This document shows, piece after piece, positions 46,103 through 55,314 of a DNA stretch of 64,000 nucleotides. The stretch covers positions 6,572,001 to 6,636,000 of the forward strand of contig NZ_CP172346.1 in NCBI RefSeq assembly GCF_044336245.1. Direction: 5' to 3'. A model generated the notes under the pieces. The model did not search any database. It was not told the DNA's origin and was given only the letters and a program-made list of their open reading frames with translations. This stretch comes from Schlesneria sphaerica (lineage in GTDB: Bacteria; Planctomycetota; Planctomycetia; Planctomycetales; Planctomycetaceae). The translations under genes were made by a program, and so were the position numbers. How positions within the stretch are numbered: position 1 is the stretch's first letter; each line of letters starts with the position of its first letter.

Positions 46103-46519
46103 CTAGAGCGCGACGGGAGAATCGCTGCAGGTTGAAGCAACGTCGCATTCCTCGTTGAGTGCGGCATAGAGTGTCGCAGCCAGTTTCTGAGCGGAGGGTC
46201 TTCGCAAGAGAAGTCCTTGGACCGAATAACGAGATAGCTCATACCAGTCCGGCGAGATGCCGTCGACTGCGACCAGGACCACAGGAATGTGCTGAAATTC
46301 CGGCTCCTGCGACCGTACGGCGAGAACTCCGTGACTTCCCCCCCACAAGAGCGATGGCTCAAGCAGAACGACATCGGGGAGACAAGCTCTCATCTGTTGA
46401 ATACACGTCAGCCCATCATGAGCCGTCGTGACTTCCATATCGTGCTGCTGCAATTGCTCGACGTACCACCAGCGACGGTAGGCGGAGGAACTGGCGACGA
46501 GTACATGAATCGGCATCAT
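46103..46519 (-). CDS. Degenerate (pseudo-)receiver protein
   Basis: A 138-aa stand-alone protein with the receiver fold. The beta-3 strand reads PDVVLLEPSLLWGGSHGVL, so the usual phospho-Asp is Glu (residue 54). The acidic pair after the first strand (normally DD) is replaced by ASSS in IHVLVASSSAY, and the usual Lys motif is replaced by LLLRRPSAQ. With these three changes it cannot use the normal phosphorylation chemistry; Glu at this place often mimics the phosphorylated state. GAGGG lies before the ATG. The neighbour across the 221-bp convergent gap is the hybrid kinase, but a link is only positional. Confidence 0.78.
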   Translation of the reverse strand: MMPIHVLVASSSAYRRWWYVEQLQQHDMEVTTAHDGLTCIQQMRACLPDVVLLEPSLLWGGSHGVLAVRSQEPEFQHIPVVLVAVDGISPDWYELSRYSVQGLLLRRPSAQKLAATLYAALNEECDVASTCSDSPVAL

Positions 46520-47751
46520 GATTTCCCTCTACACTCATCCCGTCCAATACGAAACTGATCTAAACTCAACGACTTACACTGGCCCCTGCTGAGTCCTCAA
46601 TACAGGCGATCCCTATGCACTTCACATGCCAAGAGCGAAGCCGAGAAGAAATAAACGAAATTACATGTGGCCGGTGGAAACAGACTTACAGGAGCGGAAA
46701 GCGATTTGCCAAATCGAACAAAGAACGGAGCGTCGCCGATTTGCTCAATCAAAGCGAAACACTCTCTTCGGACGGTAGCTTTTCGACACTCCTTTTGTCA
46801 GTGAACACATGATTTTCTTGCGGCATGATCTGCCGACGGCGATCAATTCGGCACTAAACCTGCTCAGTCGGGGCCGTTTTCCCCAATTGCGGTTCAAGAA
46901 TCGCGGGTTCGCCGATGAGGGAGTTCCGTGGCCTTGCTAGCGACAGCTCCAACGGCGGGTGATTCAGGTCTTGAACTTGTCGAGGAAAGTTCTCGACCCC
47001 GGATTGAATCACGGCAATAGGCTGACACCGTCGCAAGCTTTTGCGCATTACTTTGCCAACGAAGTAGCTCAAGTGGAATAATTTCTCCATTTTCACCTGC
47101 TTTCAATCTGATGGTGCAAACCAACATGAAGTGGCGTGAAATTGATTCGCGGTGAAATCATTGTTTTTACAATGAACTGATGCTCACTTTTTATGGGGGT
47201 GAGTGATCGAAAGAGGTACTTATCTGTCCGAACGAAGCTGTCAGCCTCTGACACCCAGTACGACGGTGACTAGGTGACTAAATGTCAAACACAGAAGGGA
47301 TGGAGGGAGAGGCTGTGTCGTTATCCCCAATTTCCACGATCACGAACGGCTCGCGCATGCGGAGCGAATTGGGAAACAACTACACATTCTGATCAGAGTG
47401 CGGGATTGACCCAGTCGCAACGCGGGAGCGGTCGCAAGCCCAGTAGTGCGGTATGGGTTGAAAATCCATCGATTAAATCTTGAGGGTGGCGGTCGTCTTG
47501 AAGCGCGATTGGGAAATTCGTATCCCACGGAAGTTCAGGGAGTGCTGCGATTCAGGAATTTTCTTACGCGGGTAGATAGCATGCAGACCATAACTGCGTG
47601 ATAATCGCCAAAAGCGGTGAGAGTTTTCCCGCAGAATTGTCTGAACCTCCAACCAGAGAGATTTGAACTCGGTGGGAGCGGAAGCATGTCAGATCGTATC
47701 AAACGGAATGGAACGTACTGACGGGAAAGCCGCTTCAGCCCAAGGCCCTAT
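46520..47751. other. 1.2-kb stretch without convincing gene
   Basis: The best candidate is a minus-strand frame from 47090 to 46854 (MEKLFHLSYFVGKVMRKSLR...; AGGTG close before the ATG), of unknown family and low support. A plus-strand frame of 65 codons at 46615 has unlikely composition. The promoter of the downstream histidine kinase should lie near the right end; no sigma-54 type -24/-12 box is seen. Confidence 0.4.
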
Positions 47752-49350
47752 ATGAAGACTAACTTCTACAAATCTCTTTTTGTCCAGGCGCTGATCCCGG
47801 TCTTCTGGGTGCTCGCTCTGTACATTTCGATGAACATTTTAACAACCTACTACGTCGTCTGGATCGAACGATCCAATCAACGCGTATTCGTCGAAAACGT
47901 GGTTCCTGTTCGGGCTGCTGAAGAATTGAAAGTCGTGATCTGGCGAATGGTCGCGGAGTGCCCTTCGAGTCGGGAAGATCTGCCCAGGTTCCGAGAGCGC
48001 TGGGAGAACTCCAAGTACCAGATTGCCAAGGAACGCAATCGTCTGAAGGCGTCGGAACATGTTGAAGGGAATCAGGAGGTCCTGCAGGCTCTTGAAGGGC
48101 CACTGAATGCCTATCTGGATATTTTCAGGGGACTGTTCGAGGTCAGGGAAACTACTAACACCTTCGATCCGGACCTGAACGCATCTATCCGCCCTCAGGC
48201 GATCGAACTGGCACATCAGATTACGGTCACTGCCAATGACATCATCCGCGTCAATCAGCATGCGACGGACTTGTATAAAGAACAGCGGCGCCGCGTGACG
48301 AATACGATCCTGTGGTTCCGCTCGGGAATTCTGCTGGTCGGACCACTACTGGGCATTTTTCTTGGTTGGCGCCTCTCCCGGCGTTTGAATCAATCAATCT
48401 CACGAATCGCGGTAACCCTACACGATGCCGCGTCGAAGAGCGACAGCAACATAGGCACGATTGATATCAACGCATCAACCGATTTTCAGGAGGTTCAGCA
48501 GAAGGCTGAGCAATTTGCTTTTCGAATGCGCCAAGTCAGCCGTGACCTTCAGGCCGCGCGTCGCGAGGTTCTTCAATCCGAGCGACTCGCTGCGGTCGGT
48601 GAACTTGCGGCGGGGGTAGCCCATGAAATTCGAAATCCGCTCACATCGGTCAAGCTTCTGCTGCAGCATGCGATTCGGCAGGCTTCGGGGCCCAAGCTCG
48701 ACGAAAGTAAGCTGCGACTGATTCTGGAAGAGATTGGTCGGATGGAATCGACGATTCAGGGCTTACTCGACTTCGCCCGTCCTCCGCAGCTCAATTGTGT
48801 CCTGCATGACCTGGCCCAGACACTGCAGCGAGCCTTAAATCTGGTCAGTGCACGTGCCCGGCAGCAGGGAATTGAAATCATCGTTCGACCGTGTGAGGTT
48901 CCCCTCATGGTCGATGGTGATACCGAGAAGTTACATCAGGTACTCGTGAATCTGTTGATTAACGCCATCGAAGCGATGCCCGATGGAGGGCAGTTGACGA
49001 TCGAGGCCCGAATCGTAGAAAGAACGCATTGCCGACTCTCGGGAGAGATGGTAGTCGAATTTGGAAATTGCGGAACCAGGATGGCGCAAATTGTCGTAAA
49101 GGATACGGGCGAAGGGATCTCGCCCGATGTCTTGCCGCGACTGTTTGAGCCGTTCGCGACGACGAAGGACCGGGGTACCGGACTTGGGCTGGCAGTATCG
49201 CATCGGATCGCTGAAGAGCATCACGGAACGATCACTGCCAGAAACGGAGAGACGGGCGGCGCCCAGTTTACTCTCTGTATTCCTATCATCGAATTTGAAG
49301 TCTCGGGCCCCTCGTCGAGACGTACCGATCATGAGATGGCAACCTCTTGA
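47752..49350 (+). CDS. Membrane sensor histidine kinase, NtrB/ZraS-like
   Basis: A 532-aa kinase with two transmembrane helices (about residues 8-31, ALIPVFWVLALYISMNIL; and about 184-206, FRSGILLVGPLLGIFLGW) enclosing a 150-aa periplasmic sensor region rich in charged helices. A HAMP-like linker precedes HisKA (AAGVAHEIRNPLTSVKLLLQ, phospho-His near residue 291) and the ATPase domain (LVNLLINAIEAMPDGG, VKDTGEGISPDVLPRLFEPF, DRGTGLGLAVSHRIAEEHHG). There is no receiver domain. The cognate NtrC-type regulator begins 26 nt after its stop. The signal sensed is unknown. Confidence 0.92.
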   Translation: MKTNFYKSLFVQALIPVFWVLALYISMNILTTYYVVWIERSNQRVFVENVVPVRAAEELKVVIWRMVAECPSSREDLPRFRERWENSKYQIAKERNRLKASEHVEGNQEVLQALEGPLNAYLDIFRGLFEVRETTNTFDPDLNASIRPQAIELAHQITVTANDIIRVNQHATDLYKEQRRRVTNTILWFRSGILLVGPLLGIFLGWRLSRRLNQSISRIAVTLHDAASKSDSNIGTIDINASTDFQEVQQKAEQFAFRMRQVSRDLQAARREVLQSERLAAVGELAAGVAHEIRNPLTSVKLLLQHAIRQASGPKLDESKLRLILEEIGRMESTIQGLLDFARPPQLNCVLHDLAQTLQRALNLVSARARQQGIEIIVRPCEVPLMVDGDTEKLHQVLVNLLINAIEAMPDGGQLTIEARIVERTHCRLSGEMVVEFGNCGTRMAQIVVKDTGEGISPDVLPRLFEPFATTKDRGTGLGLAVSHRIAEEHHGTITARNGETGGAQFTLCIPIIEFEVSGPSSRRTDHEMATS

Positions 49351-49376
49351 CGGATTTAATGCATTTGAGGAGCACA

Positions 49377-50837
49377 ATGGAATCGCTTTTGGTAATCGAT
49401 GATGAAGCGGGAATTTGCAAAACAATTCAAAATGTGCTCCAAAGCAGCACCCTGCGCATCCTGACCGCTTCGACTGCAGCGGAAGGACTCAGCATTCTCC
49501 GCGAAGAATTGCCTTATGTTGTTCTGCTCGATATTCGTCTTGGGAAACAATCTGGACTGGACCTGTTCGATCAGATCCACGAAATCCACCCCAAGGCCCT
49601 TATCATTTTCATCACGGGGCATGGGACAGCGGATACTGCGATTGAAGCGATGAAGGTGGGGGCCTTCGACTACCTGGTCAAGCCGCTTGATCTCGATCAA
49701 CTGACCCAGGTTGTGGAACAGGCGCTCAAAATCGGCCGGCTGATGCATGCCGCTGCAGCCATCGATGATGACACCTCGGCTGACGATGCGTCTGACCGAC
49801 TGGTGGGGAACGGTCCTTCCATGCAGTCCATCTGCAAGCAGATCGGGCGGACGGCTCCCCAAGACGTCAACGTATTGATCCTCGGTGAAAGCGGCACTGG
49901 TAAGGAACTTGTTGCACGCGCCCTCTACCAGCACAGTCGTCGGAACCAGGCACCTTTTCTGGCGATCAATTGTGCCGCGATCCCCGAAACACTGCTGGAG
50001 AGTGAACTGTTCGGTCACGAAAAAGGGGCCTTCACAGGTGCGGATCGCAGACGGGTGGGAAAGTTCGAGCAGTGTCATCGCGGAACGCTCTTCCTGGATG
50101 AAGTCGGTGATATGCCTCTGGCAACGCAGGCTAAAATTTTGCGGCTCTTACAGGATGGTCAGTTCCAGCGTGTCGGGGGAAACGAAACACTTACTGTCGA
50201 CGTCCGGGTGATCGCTGCAACGAATCAGAATCTCGAGGCGATGATTGAAGAAGGCCGGTTCCGCCGCGACCTGTATTATCGGCTACGCGGGGTTACTTTG
50301 CACATGCCGGCGCTGCGGGACCGAATCGACGACATTCCCGAACTGGCTCACTATTTTCTATTCCGATTTAATCGCCAGCTTGGCACCGCAGTTCAGTCGA
50401 TTTCGCAAGAGTCGCTTGAGCGGCTACAGTCGTACCGCTGGCCGGGCAATATCCGGGAACTCCAGAGCGTGATTCGCGAATCTCTCATTGTTTCCACCGG
50501 CCCGACGCTGCTCCCCGAGTTTCTGTCGATCGAACTGCATGGTGAGCCACCCGCAGAGCCCGAACCGGTCGAAACCATTTTGAACGTCAACAACGATGCT
50601 TGGAGAAATCTGGGGACCGTTGTCGAAAAGTTGATGACAGAAGGTAAGTCGGACGTCTACCGTCAGTCGCTGCTCTACTTCGATCGGCTACTGGTAAGTC
50701 AGGCGATGAAGATATCGAAGGGCATGCAGTCGCACGCTGCTGAAATTCTGGGGCTGAGCCGCCCTACGTTGCGGGCAAAAATCCGAGCCATGGTGGCCGA
50801 AGACGCCAGAACGGACGCGACACCGAACGGGATTTAG
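49377..50837 (+). CDS. Sigma-54-dependent response regulator (NtrC family), first copy
   Basis: A 486-aa regulator. The receiver domain (LLVIDDEAGICKT, phospho-Asp in VVLLDIRLGKQSG, Lys in FDYLVKPLD) is followed by an AAA+ domain with LGESGTGKELVARAL (Walker A), GAFTGADRRRVGKFE (the sigma-54 contact loop) and TLFLDEVGDMP (Walker B), and by a Fis-type helix-turn-helix (HAAEILGLSRPTLRAKIRAM). The start at 49377 follows GAGGAG at 5 nt; an in-frame start at 49347 overlaps the kinase stop. It is cotranscribed with the histidine kinase upstream and activates sigma-54 promoters. A hairpin (50864-50897) lies between it and the convergent second pair. Confidence 0.93.
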   Translation: MESLLVIDDEAGICKTIQNVLQSSTLRILTASTAAEGLSILREELPYVVLLDIRLGKQSGLDLFDQIHEIHPKALIIFITGHGTADTAIEAMKVGAFDYLVKPLDLDQLTQVVEQALKIGRLMHAAAAIDDDTSADDASDRLVGNGPSMQSICKQIGRTAPQDVNVLILGESGTGKELVARALYQHSRRNQAPFLAINCAAIPETLLESELFGHEKGAFTGADRRRVGKFEQCHRGTLFLDEVGDMPLATQAKILRLLQDGQFQRVGGNETLTVDVRVIAATNQNLEAMIEEGRFRRDLYYRLRGVTLHMPALRDRIDDIPELAHYFLFRFNRQLGTAVQSISQESLERLQSYRWPGNIRELQSVIRESLIVSTGPTLLPEFLSIELHGEPPAEPEPVETILNVNNDAWRNLGTVVEKLMTEGKSDVYRQSLLYFDRLLVSQAMKISKGMQSHAAEILGLSRPTLRAKIRAMVAEDARTDATPNGI

Positions 50838-50863
50838 TACGAGATTTTGGTTCCGGATACTGT

Positions 50864-50897
50864 GGCGCGGGCTGGACAGGCCACCGACCGCCGCGCC
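50864..50897. terminator. Hairpin between the convergent two-component pairs
   Basis: GGCGCGG (50864-50870) pairs with CCGCGCC (50891-50897) around a 20-nt loop. It could serve the plus-strand transcript; a T-run is lacking. Confidence 0.4.
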
Positions 50898-51082
50898 ATA
50901 CCCGTCCTCTCACGGAGCTCCTCTGAACCACCACGTCTCCCGCGTCCAAGGATCGCGGTGAGACACCTGCAATCCCGTCCAGTCCGGACCAGACCTGCGA
51001 CTCACACGGCGTGATAACTTCGCAATTGGAGGAATGCCTTCAATGAACTTCATCATGATGAGTTGTGAACGGCTGTGGACCT

Positions 51083-52432
51083 TTAGTCCTGGTCCTGCTC
51101 AGACTGAAGTACCTTGAGCTTTCGCTGCAGGGTTCTGACGGAGATTCCTAACGCTTCTGCAGTGTGCGTCCGGTTTCCGTGAAATCGATCGAGAGCGGCT
51201 TGAATGGCCACTCGCTCCAGTTCCTGCAACTCGCCATCGCTCGACGATACGAACGGTTTGGATGCAGGGTAACCGGTAAAGTAGGCTGGAAGGTCCTCCT
51301 GGGTGAGAACGTCGTGCTTGCCCATGACGACCATGTTTTCAATCGTATTTCTAAGCTGTCGTACATTTCCGGGCCAGTTGTAGCCAATAAAAAACTCCCG
51401 AAGTTCCGGGGCGAGTTGCACATTCATCCGGTCATGTCGCTCGCGACTTTCGTGAAGAAACCTGTCTGTCAACTTGGCAATGTCACCTGGCCGCTGGCGT
51501 AATGGGGGAAGATCGATGGTCAGCACATGCAACCGGTAGAAGAGGTCTTCTCGGAAGAGATTCTGCTTAATCATCTCGGGAAGGTTACGGCTCGTTGCGG
51601 CAACGACTCTGACGTCCACATCGCGGTCTGTGTTGCTTCCCACGGGAGTCACTTTCAGGTTCTCCAGGACTCGCAGTAATTTCGCCTGCGACGAAAGTGG
51701 GAAATCGCCGATTTCGTCGATGAACAACGTTCCTTCGTGAGCAGCTTCGAATCGCCCAATCCGATCTTCTGCCGCTCCTGTGAAGGCACCTTTGACACTG
51801 CCAAACAGTTCTGATTCGATCAGACTTTCCGGGAGAGCAGCGACATTGACGGCGACGAATGGACCGTTAGCCCGACGGCTCAATCGATGGATGGCGGAAG
51901 CAACCAGTTCTTTCCCGGTACCCGATTCACCTAGAATCAATACCAGCCCATCCGTGCGGGCGACTCGTTCGACGCGTTCAACCACATCCTGCATCTGAGG
52001 TGACTGGCCGATGATTCCCGTCAATCTCTCACGTCGTTCCGATTCGGGTTCAGTCACCGAGGGAGCAGGATTGTTCTGGATGAGACGTCGCAAAAGCAGC
52101 ATCAGGTTGTCGGGATTGAGCGGCTTCGTCAGGTAATCTTCTGCACCAAGCTTGATCGCTTCGACGGCAGAGCTGACTTCACCATATGCCGTCACAATGA
52201 CAAAAGGTGTCGTAGGACGCTGGGCTTTCCAGATATGCAGCAGATCAACTCCACTTTGCTGGCCGAGCCTGAGATCGCAGATGACCACATCCACGGATTC
52301 CGAAAGAAACGCCAGGGCCTCCGCGTGATTTTTCGCAGTGAGGGGATTCATCCCTTCAGTCTTGAGAAAACGGGCCAGCGCATCGCGCTCCCGTGGCTGG
52401 TCTTCGACGATCAGAATGTTGAATTTTGTCAT
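51083..52432 (-). CDS. Sigma-54-dependent response regulator (NtrC family), second copy
   Basis: A 449-aa regulator with the same layout as the copy at 49377. Receiver: NILIVEDQPRERDALARFLK, phospho-Asp in VVICDLRLGQQSG, Thr in IVTAYGE, Lys in EDYLTKPLN. AAA+ domain: LGESGTGKELVAS, GAFTGAAEDRIGRFE, TLFIDEIGDFPLS. Helix-turn-helix: HTAEALGISVRTLQRKLKVL. The start at 52432 matches the family start; a GTG at 52444 is in frame and overlaps the stop of the upstream kinase by 4 nt (GTGA), so coupled translation is possible. It forms a pair with the kinase at 52441-53241. Confidence 0.93.
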   Translation of the reverse strand: MTKFNILIVEDQPRERDALARFLKTEGMNPLTAKNHAEALAFLSESVDVVICDLRLGQQSGVDLLHIWKAQRPTTPFVIVTAYGEVSSAVEAIKLGAEDYLTKPLNPDNLMLLLRRLIQNNPAPSVTEPESERRERLTGIIGQSPQMQDVVERVERVARTDGLVLILGESGTGKELVASAIHRLSRRANGPFVAVNVAALPESLIESELFGSVKGAFTGAAEDRIGRFEAAHEGTLFIDEIGDFPLSSQAKLLRVLENLKVTPVGSNTDRDVDVRVVAATSRNLPEMIKQNLFREDLFYRLHVLTIDLPPLRQRPGDIAKLTDRFLHESRERHDRMNVQLAPELREFFIGYNWPGNVRQLRNTIENMVVMGKHDVLTQEDLPAYFTGYPASKPFVSSSDGELQELERVAIQAALDRFHGNRTHTAEALGISVRTLQRKLKVLQSEQDQD

Positions 52433-52440
52433 AGGGCCGA

Positions 52441-53241
52441 TCACTCACGTGATTGATTGCGATGGGCTGGCCATCTGACTCGAAATTGACATTGCCCTCG
52501 GTCGACTCGCACACAATTCACCGTCCCCCCTGCCCGTTCCATCAGACTTCGTGTGATGGCCAGACCGAGACCTGATGACTGCTCTTTCGTCGAATAGAAG
52601 GGAGCGAAGATGAGATCCCGGTGCGCCGCTGAGATACCGCTCCCACTGTCCGTGACGTTGACTTCGACCATCTGCTGATGTTGCTTCAGGTCGATTTCAA
52701 TCTTTCCTCCGGTTTCAGGGATTGCCTCTTTCGAATTGGAAAGCAGATTGAGCAGTACCTGTCTTACGTGACCACGACCTGCGCGAGTCAGGAACTCCCC
52801 TTTCGCAGGAAGCGAAAGCTTCAGGCTGATCCTGCTCGCCTGAAGCGTCGGTTCCATGACAGCCGCGACACTGTGAATCTCGCGGCGCAGATCAACAGTG
52901 TTCACTTCCAAATCGTCCGCACGCGCGTACGCTAGAAGCAGGTTCATCAGACCATCCACCCGTTCAATCTCACGAACGGACTCGCCCAGCATCGCGGTAA
53001 TCTCTTCGGAGGCGAGTTGCGCATCGCCCCGGAAGACTCGGTCAGCGGTATAGAGATTCAGGCGGATTGAGTTTAACGGATTACGGACCTCATGCGCGAG
53101 ACCGACCATCAACTGGTTCAGCTCCAGCAACCGCTGTGATTCCGATTTTAATAATTCCTGCTTCAATCGGGCGATTGTCTGCCGCTGAACCCCGATGACT
53201 AAACACAGCAGAATCGCCAGAATTGACATCGCGAAAACCAA
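52441..53241 (-). CDS. Short sensor histidine kinase, NtrB-like
   Basis: A 266-aa kinase with one N-terminal transmembrane helix (SILAILLCLVIGVQ), no separate sensor domain, then HisKA (MVGLAHEVRNPLNSIRLNLY, phospho-His near residue 50) and ATPase (LLNLLSNSKEAIPETGGKI, VTDSGSGISAAHRDLIFAPF, SSGLGLAITRSLMERAGG). The start is a TTG at 53241 preceded at 7 nt by AAAGGAGG, a very strong site; the internal ATG at 53229 has no such box. Lacking a sensor domain, it probably relies on a partner protein or its membrane helix for input. Its stop overlaps a possible start of the regulator gene. Confidence 0.9.
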   Translation of the reverse strand: MVFAMSILAILLCLVIGVQRQTIARLKQELLKSESQRLLELNQLMVGLAHEVRNPLNSIRLNLYTADRVFRGDAQLASEEITAMLGESVREIERVDGLMNLLLAYARADDLEVNTVDLRREIHSVAAVMEPTLQASRISLKLSLPAKGEFLTRAGRGHVRQVLLNLLSNSKEAIPETGGKIEIDLKQHQQMVEVNVTDSGSGISAAHRDLIFAPFYSTKEQSSGLGLAITRSLMERAGGTVNCVRVDRGQCQFRVRWPAHRNQSRE

Positions 53242-53964
53242 ATACGCGCCTCCTTTAGGCTAAGTCCCAGTGGTCCTCCGACTCCCCTTGCCCCGAGAGA
53301 ACGTTCGTTTCTCGCGGCGAGGAGCCACAAGTCTATGTAGCTAAGAGATGCGTCAGCCTCGGGCACTTAAAAAATGCGTGATGGCCTGGATCTCTTAAGT
53401 CGCTGTCTTCAGGCAGATCCTCGGAGACACACTCGGGGAGTTGAACATCAGTTTGCGACGCAATTGATGTGCCATAATCGGCTCAATGCGGCGCATGGGT
53501 CGTTGTCCCCTTCTCTTGAACTACGACAAATTGTCGGACCTGAGGGGGTGGCGGCGGACAATCTGTCGTAGTTACACCTTGCGGGTCGGCTCCTGCAGGT
53601 TTTGAGAAACCCTGCTCTTCTGCCGCAACTTCGGACGTCGCAGTGACTTCAAGGGAAAGCTGAACTCAGTGACGGATTGGTACGGGACTTGCCTTCTTCG
53701 CGGGGACCTATACTACGGGATTTTCCTCGCTGATCGAAGGAGGGGTGCATGTTCTTGAAGATTCTTGATGTCACGCTACGACCACTCACGTTGCTACTGC
53801 AATTCGCCCTCAATCCCACCTCTTCGCTCGCCTCCCCCACTCACTCCACCAGCGAATTCGCTCTTGAGTCATACTACGAATGGCGTTCACAGATGCTTCC
53901 TATGGCCAGTGCATGTGTGAACTAAAGTTCTTGAATCGATTGAATAGTCTGAAAGGAATTCACT
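53242..53964. other. Divergent intergenic region with long inverted repeat
   Basis: No gene is supported in these 723 bp between the second kinase and the glycosyltransferase. It holds the inverted repeat at 53519-53573, annotated separately. Confidence 0.5.
53519..53573. promoter_or_regulatory. Paired operator-like inverted repeat
   Basis: AACTACGACAAATTGTC (53519-53535) and GACAATCTGTCGTAGTT (53557-53573) are reverse complements with one mismatch across a 21-nt spacer. The left arm contains its own palindrome, CGACAAATTGTCG. TACGACA..TGTCGTA resembles operators of BlaI/MecI/CopY-type repressors. It may be two facing binding sites, or a hairpin in RNA. It lies 278 bp upstream of the kinase start and 392 bp upstream of the glycosyltransferase. 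Confidence 0.5.
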
Positions 53965-55257
53965 ATGAGATCACCTCGTATATTGATGATTTCTACCCAC
54001 GGATATGTGGCGGCTCAACCCGAACTGGGACGGCCTGACACGGGTGGGCAAGTCGTCTATGTCCGAGAGATGTCAAAAGCACTCGCTCATTGCGGTTTTG
54101 AAGTGGATATTCTCACACGGCGATTCGAGGGTCAGCCGGCATTTGAGCAAGTCGCAAAAGGAGTCCGCATTCTTCGTTGTGCCTACGGCGGCAATGATTT
54201 TCTGCCCAAGGAAGTCCTGGCGCAATATGTTCCTCAGCTGCTTGACGCTTATTTTCAAGATCCACATTTTCATGATAAGTGCTATCAGCTGATTAGCAGT
54301 CACTACTGGGATGCGGGAGTAGCCGGAGTCAAGCTGGCGAAACGACTGGGGGTCCCCCATGTTCATACACCGCACTCGATGGGACTTCTTAAGCGACAAA
54401 ATCGCGCATGGGGTGACGCCGGTGAATCGACCGCGGATCATCTGACCGAGAGAATTCAGCAGGAGCGTGTGATTTACCACCGTGCGGACCTGGTCCTCTC
54501 GACCGCCGCAGAGCAAACCCGCTGTCTGTCGGAATGCGATGAATACAACGTGCCAAGTCAAAAAGTGGAACAGATCCCTCCAGGTCTGGATGATCATGTC
54601 TTTTATCAGCTCAAGGACAGCAGGCGCATGGCGATCAAGCGAGACCTGGGATGGGACTCGCCTACGGTCTTTTCGGCGGGGCGGCTCGCGACGAGCAAAG
54701 GATACGACCTGTTAATCCAGTCATTTCCGGCGGTCGTCAAGCGAATCCCCGATGCCACGCTGGTTCTCGCCATTGGTGGGGTAACGCGGTCGCGAGAAGA
54801 AAACGAGTTACTTGTATCGCTGAAGAATCTGGCGCGCGAGGTGGGGGTGCGGGAACACGTCCGATTCACAGTGTGCGTAGACCAGCAGCGGTTGGCGGAC
54901 TACTACCGCGCCGCAGATGTATTTGTGCTGGGGAGTCGGAACGAACCCTTTGGAATGACGGCGGTCGAAGCGATGGCGTGTGGAACGCCGACGATTGTCT
55001 CGACGCGTGGCGGACTCTGGGAAGAGCTGACGTGGGGACACGACTGCATTTATTGTGATCCCCAGGACACCGAGGCATTATCGCAGGCGATCTGCTCCCC
55101 GCTGCTTCATCCCAGAATTCGACAGCAGCTCTCGTTCAATGGTAGCATTACCGCACGCTCGCGATACACCTGGAAGAAAGTTGCTCATCGATTTTTGACG
55201 AAGTGCGTCAATCGCGGATGGATCGCCAGTACGACGGGCGTAGAACTCACGCGGTAA
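53965..55257 (+). CDS. GT4 glycosyltransferase, sucrose- or mannosylfructose-phosphate synthase-like
   Basis: A 430-aa family GT4 enzyme. The N-terminus STHGYVAAQPELGRPDTGGQ (residues 10-29) followed by VVYVREM, and ISSHYWDAGVAGVKLAKR then VPHVHTPHS, follow, as I recall it, the Agrobacterium mannosylfructose-phosphate synthase and sucrose-phosphate synthases. IPPGLDDHVF, AGRLATSKGYDLLIQSF and NEPFGMTAVEAMACGTPTIV (nucleotide-sugar site) complete the fold. It would transfer glucose or mannose to fructose 6-phosphate; the donor cannot be decided by eye. AAGGA lies 7 nt before the ATG. The HAD phosphatase gene 57 bp downstream would remove the phosphate, completing a compatible-solute pathway. 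Confidence 0.87.
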   Translation: MRSPRILMISTHGYVAAQPELGRPDTGGQVVYVREMSKALAHCGFEVDILTRRFEGQPAFEQVAKGVRILRCAYGGNDFLPKEVLAQYVPQLLDAYFQDPHFHDKCYQLISSHYWDAGVAGVKLAKRLGVPHVHTPHSMGLLKRQNRAWGDAGESTADHLTERIQQERVIYHRADLVLSTAAEQTRCLSECDEYNVPSQKVEQIPPGLDDHVFYQLKDSRRMAIKRDLGWDSPTVFSAGRLATSKGYDLLIQSFPAVVKRIPDATLVLAIGGVTRSREENELLVSLKNLAREVGVREHVRFTVCVDQQRLADYYRAADVFVLGSRNEPFGMTAVEAMACGTPTIVSTRGGLWEELTWGHDCIYCDPQDTEALSQAICSPLLHPRIRQQLSFNGSITARSRYTWKKVAHRFLTKCVNRGWIASTTGVELTR

Positions 55258-55314
55258 GGTAATGATGTGCAATCCTGAATTGATCTGCTGACAACATTGG
55301 CTGGGATACTTACT

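Noticed and set aside
46854..47090. Minus-strand frame starting MEKLFHLSYFVGK
   Set aside because: It has a modest ribosome-binding site but no family or clear coding composition; mentioned in the intergenic entry only.
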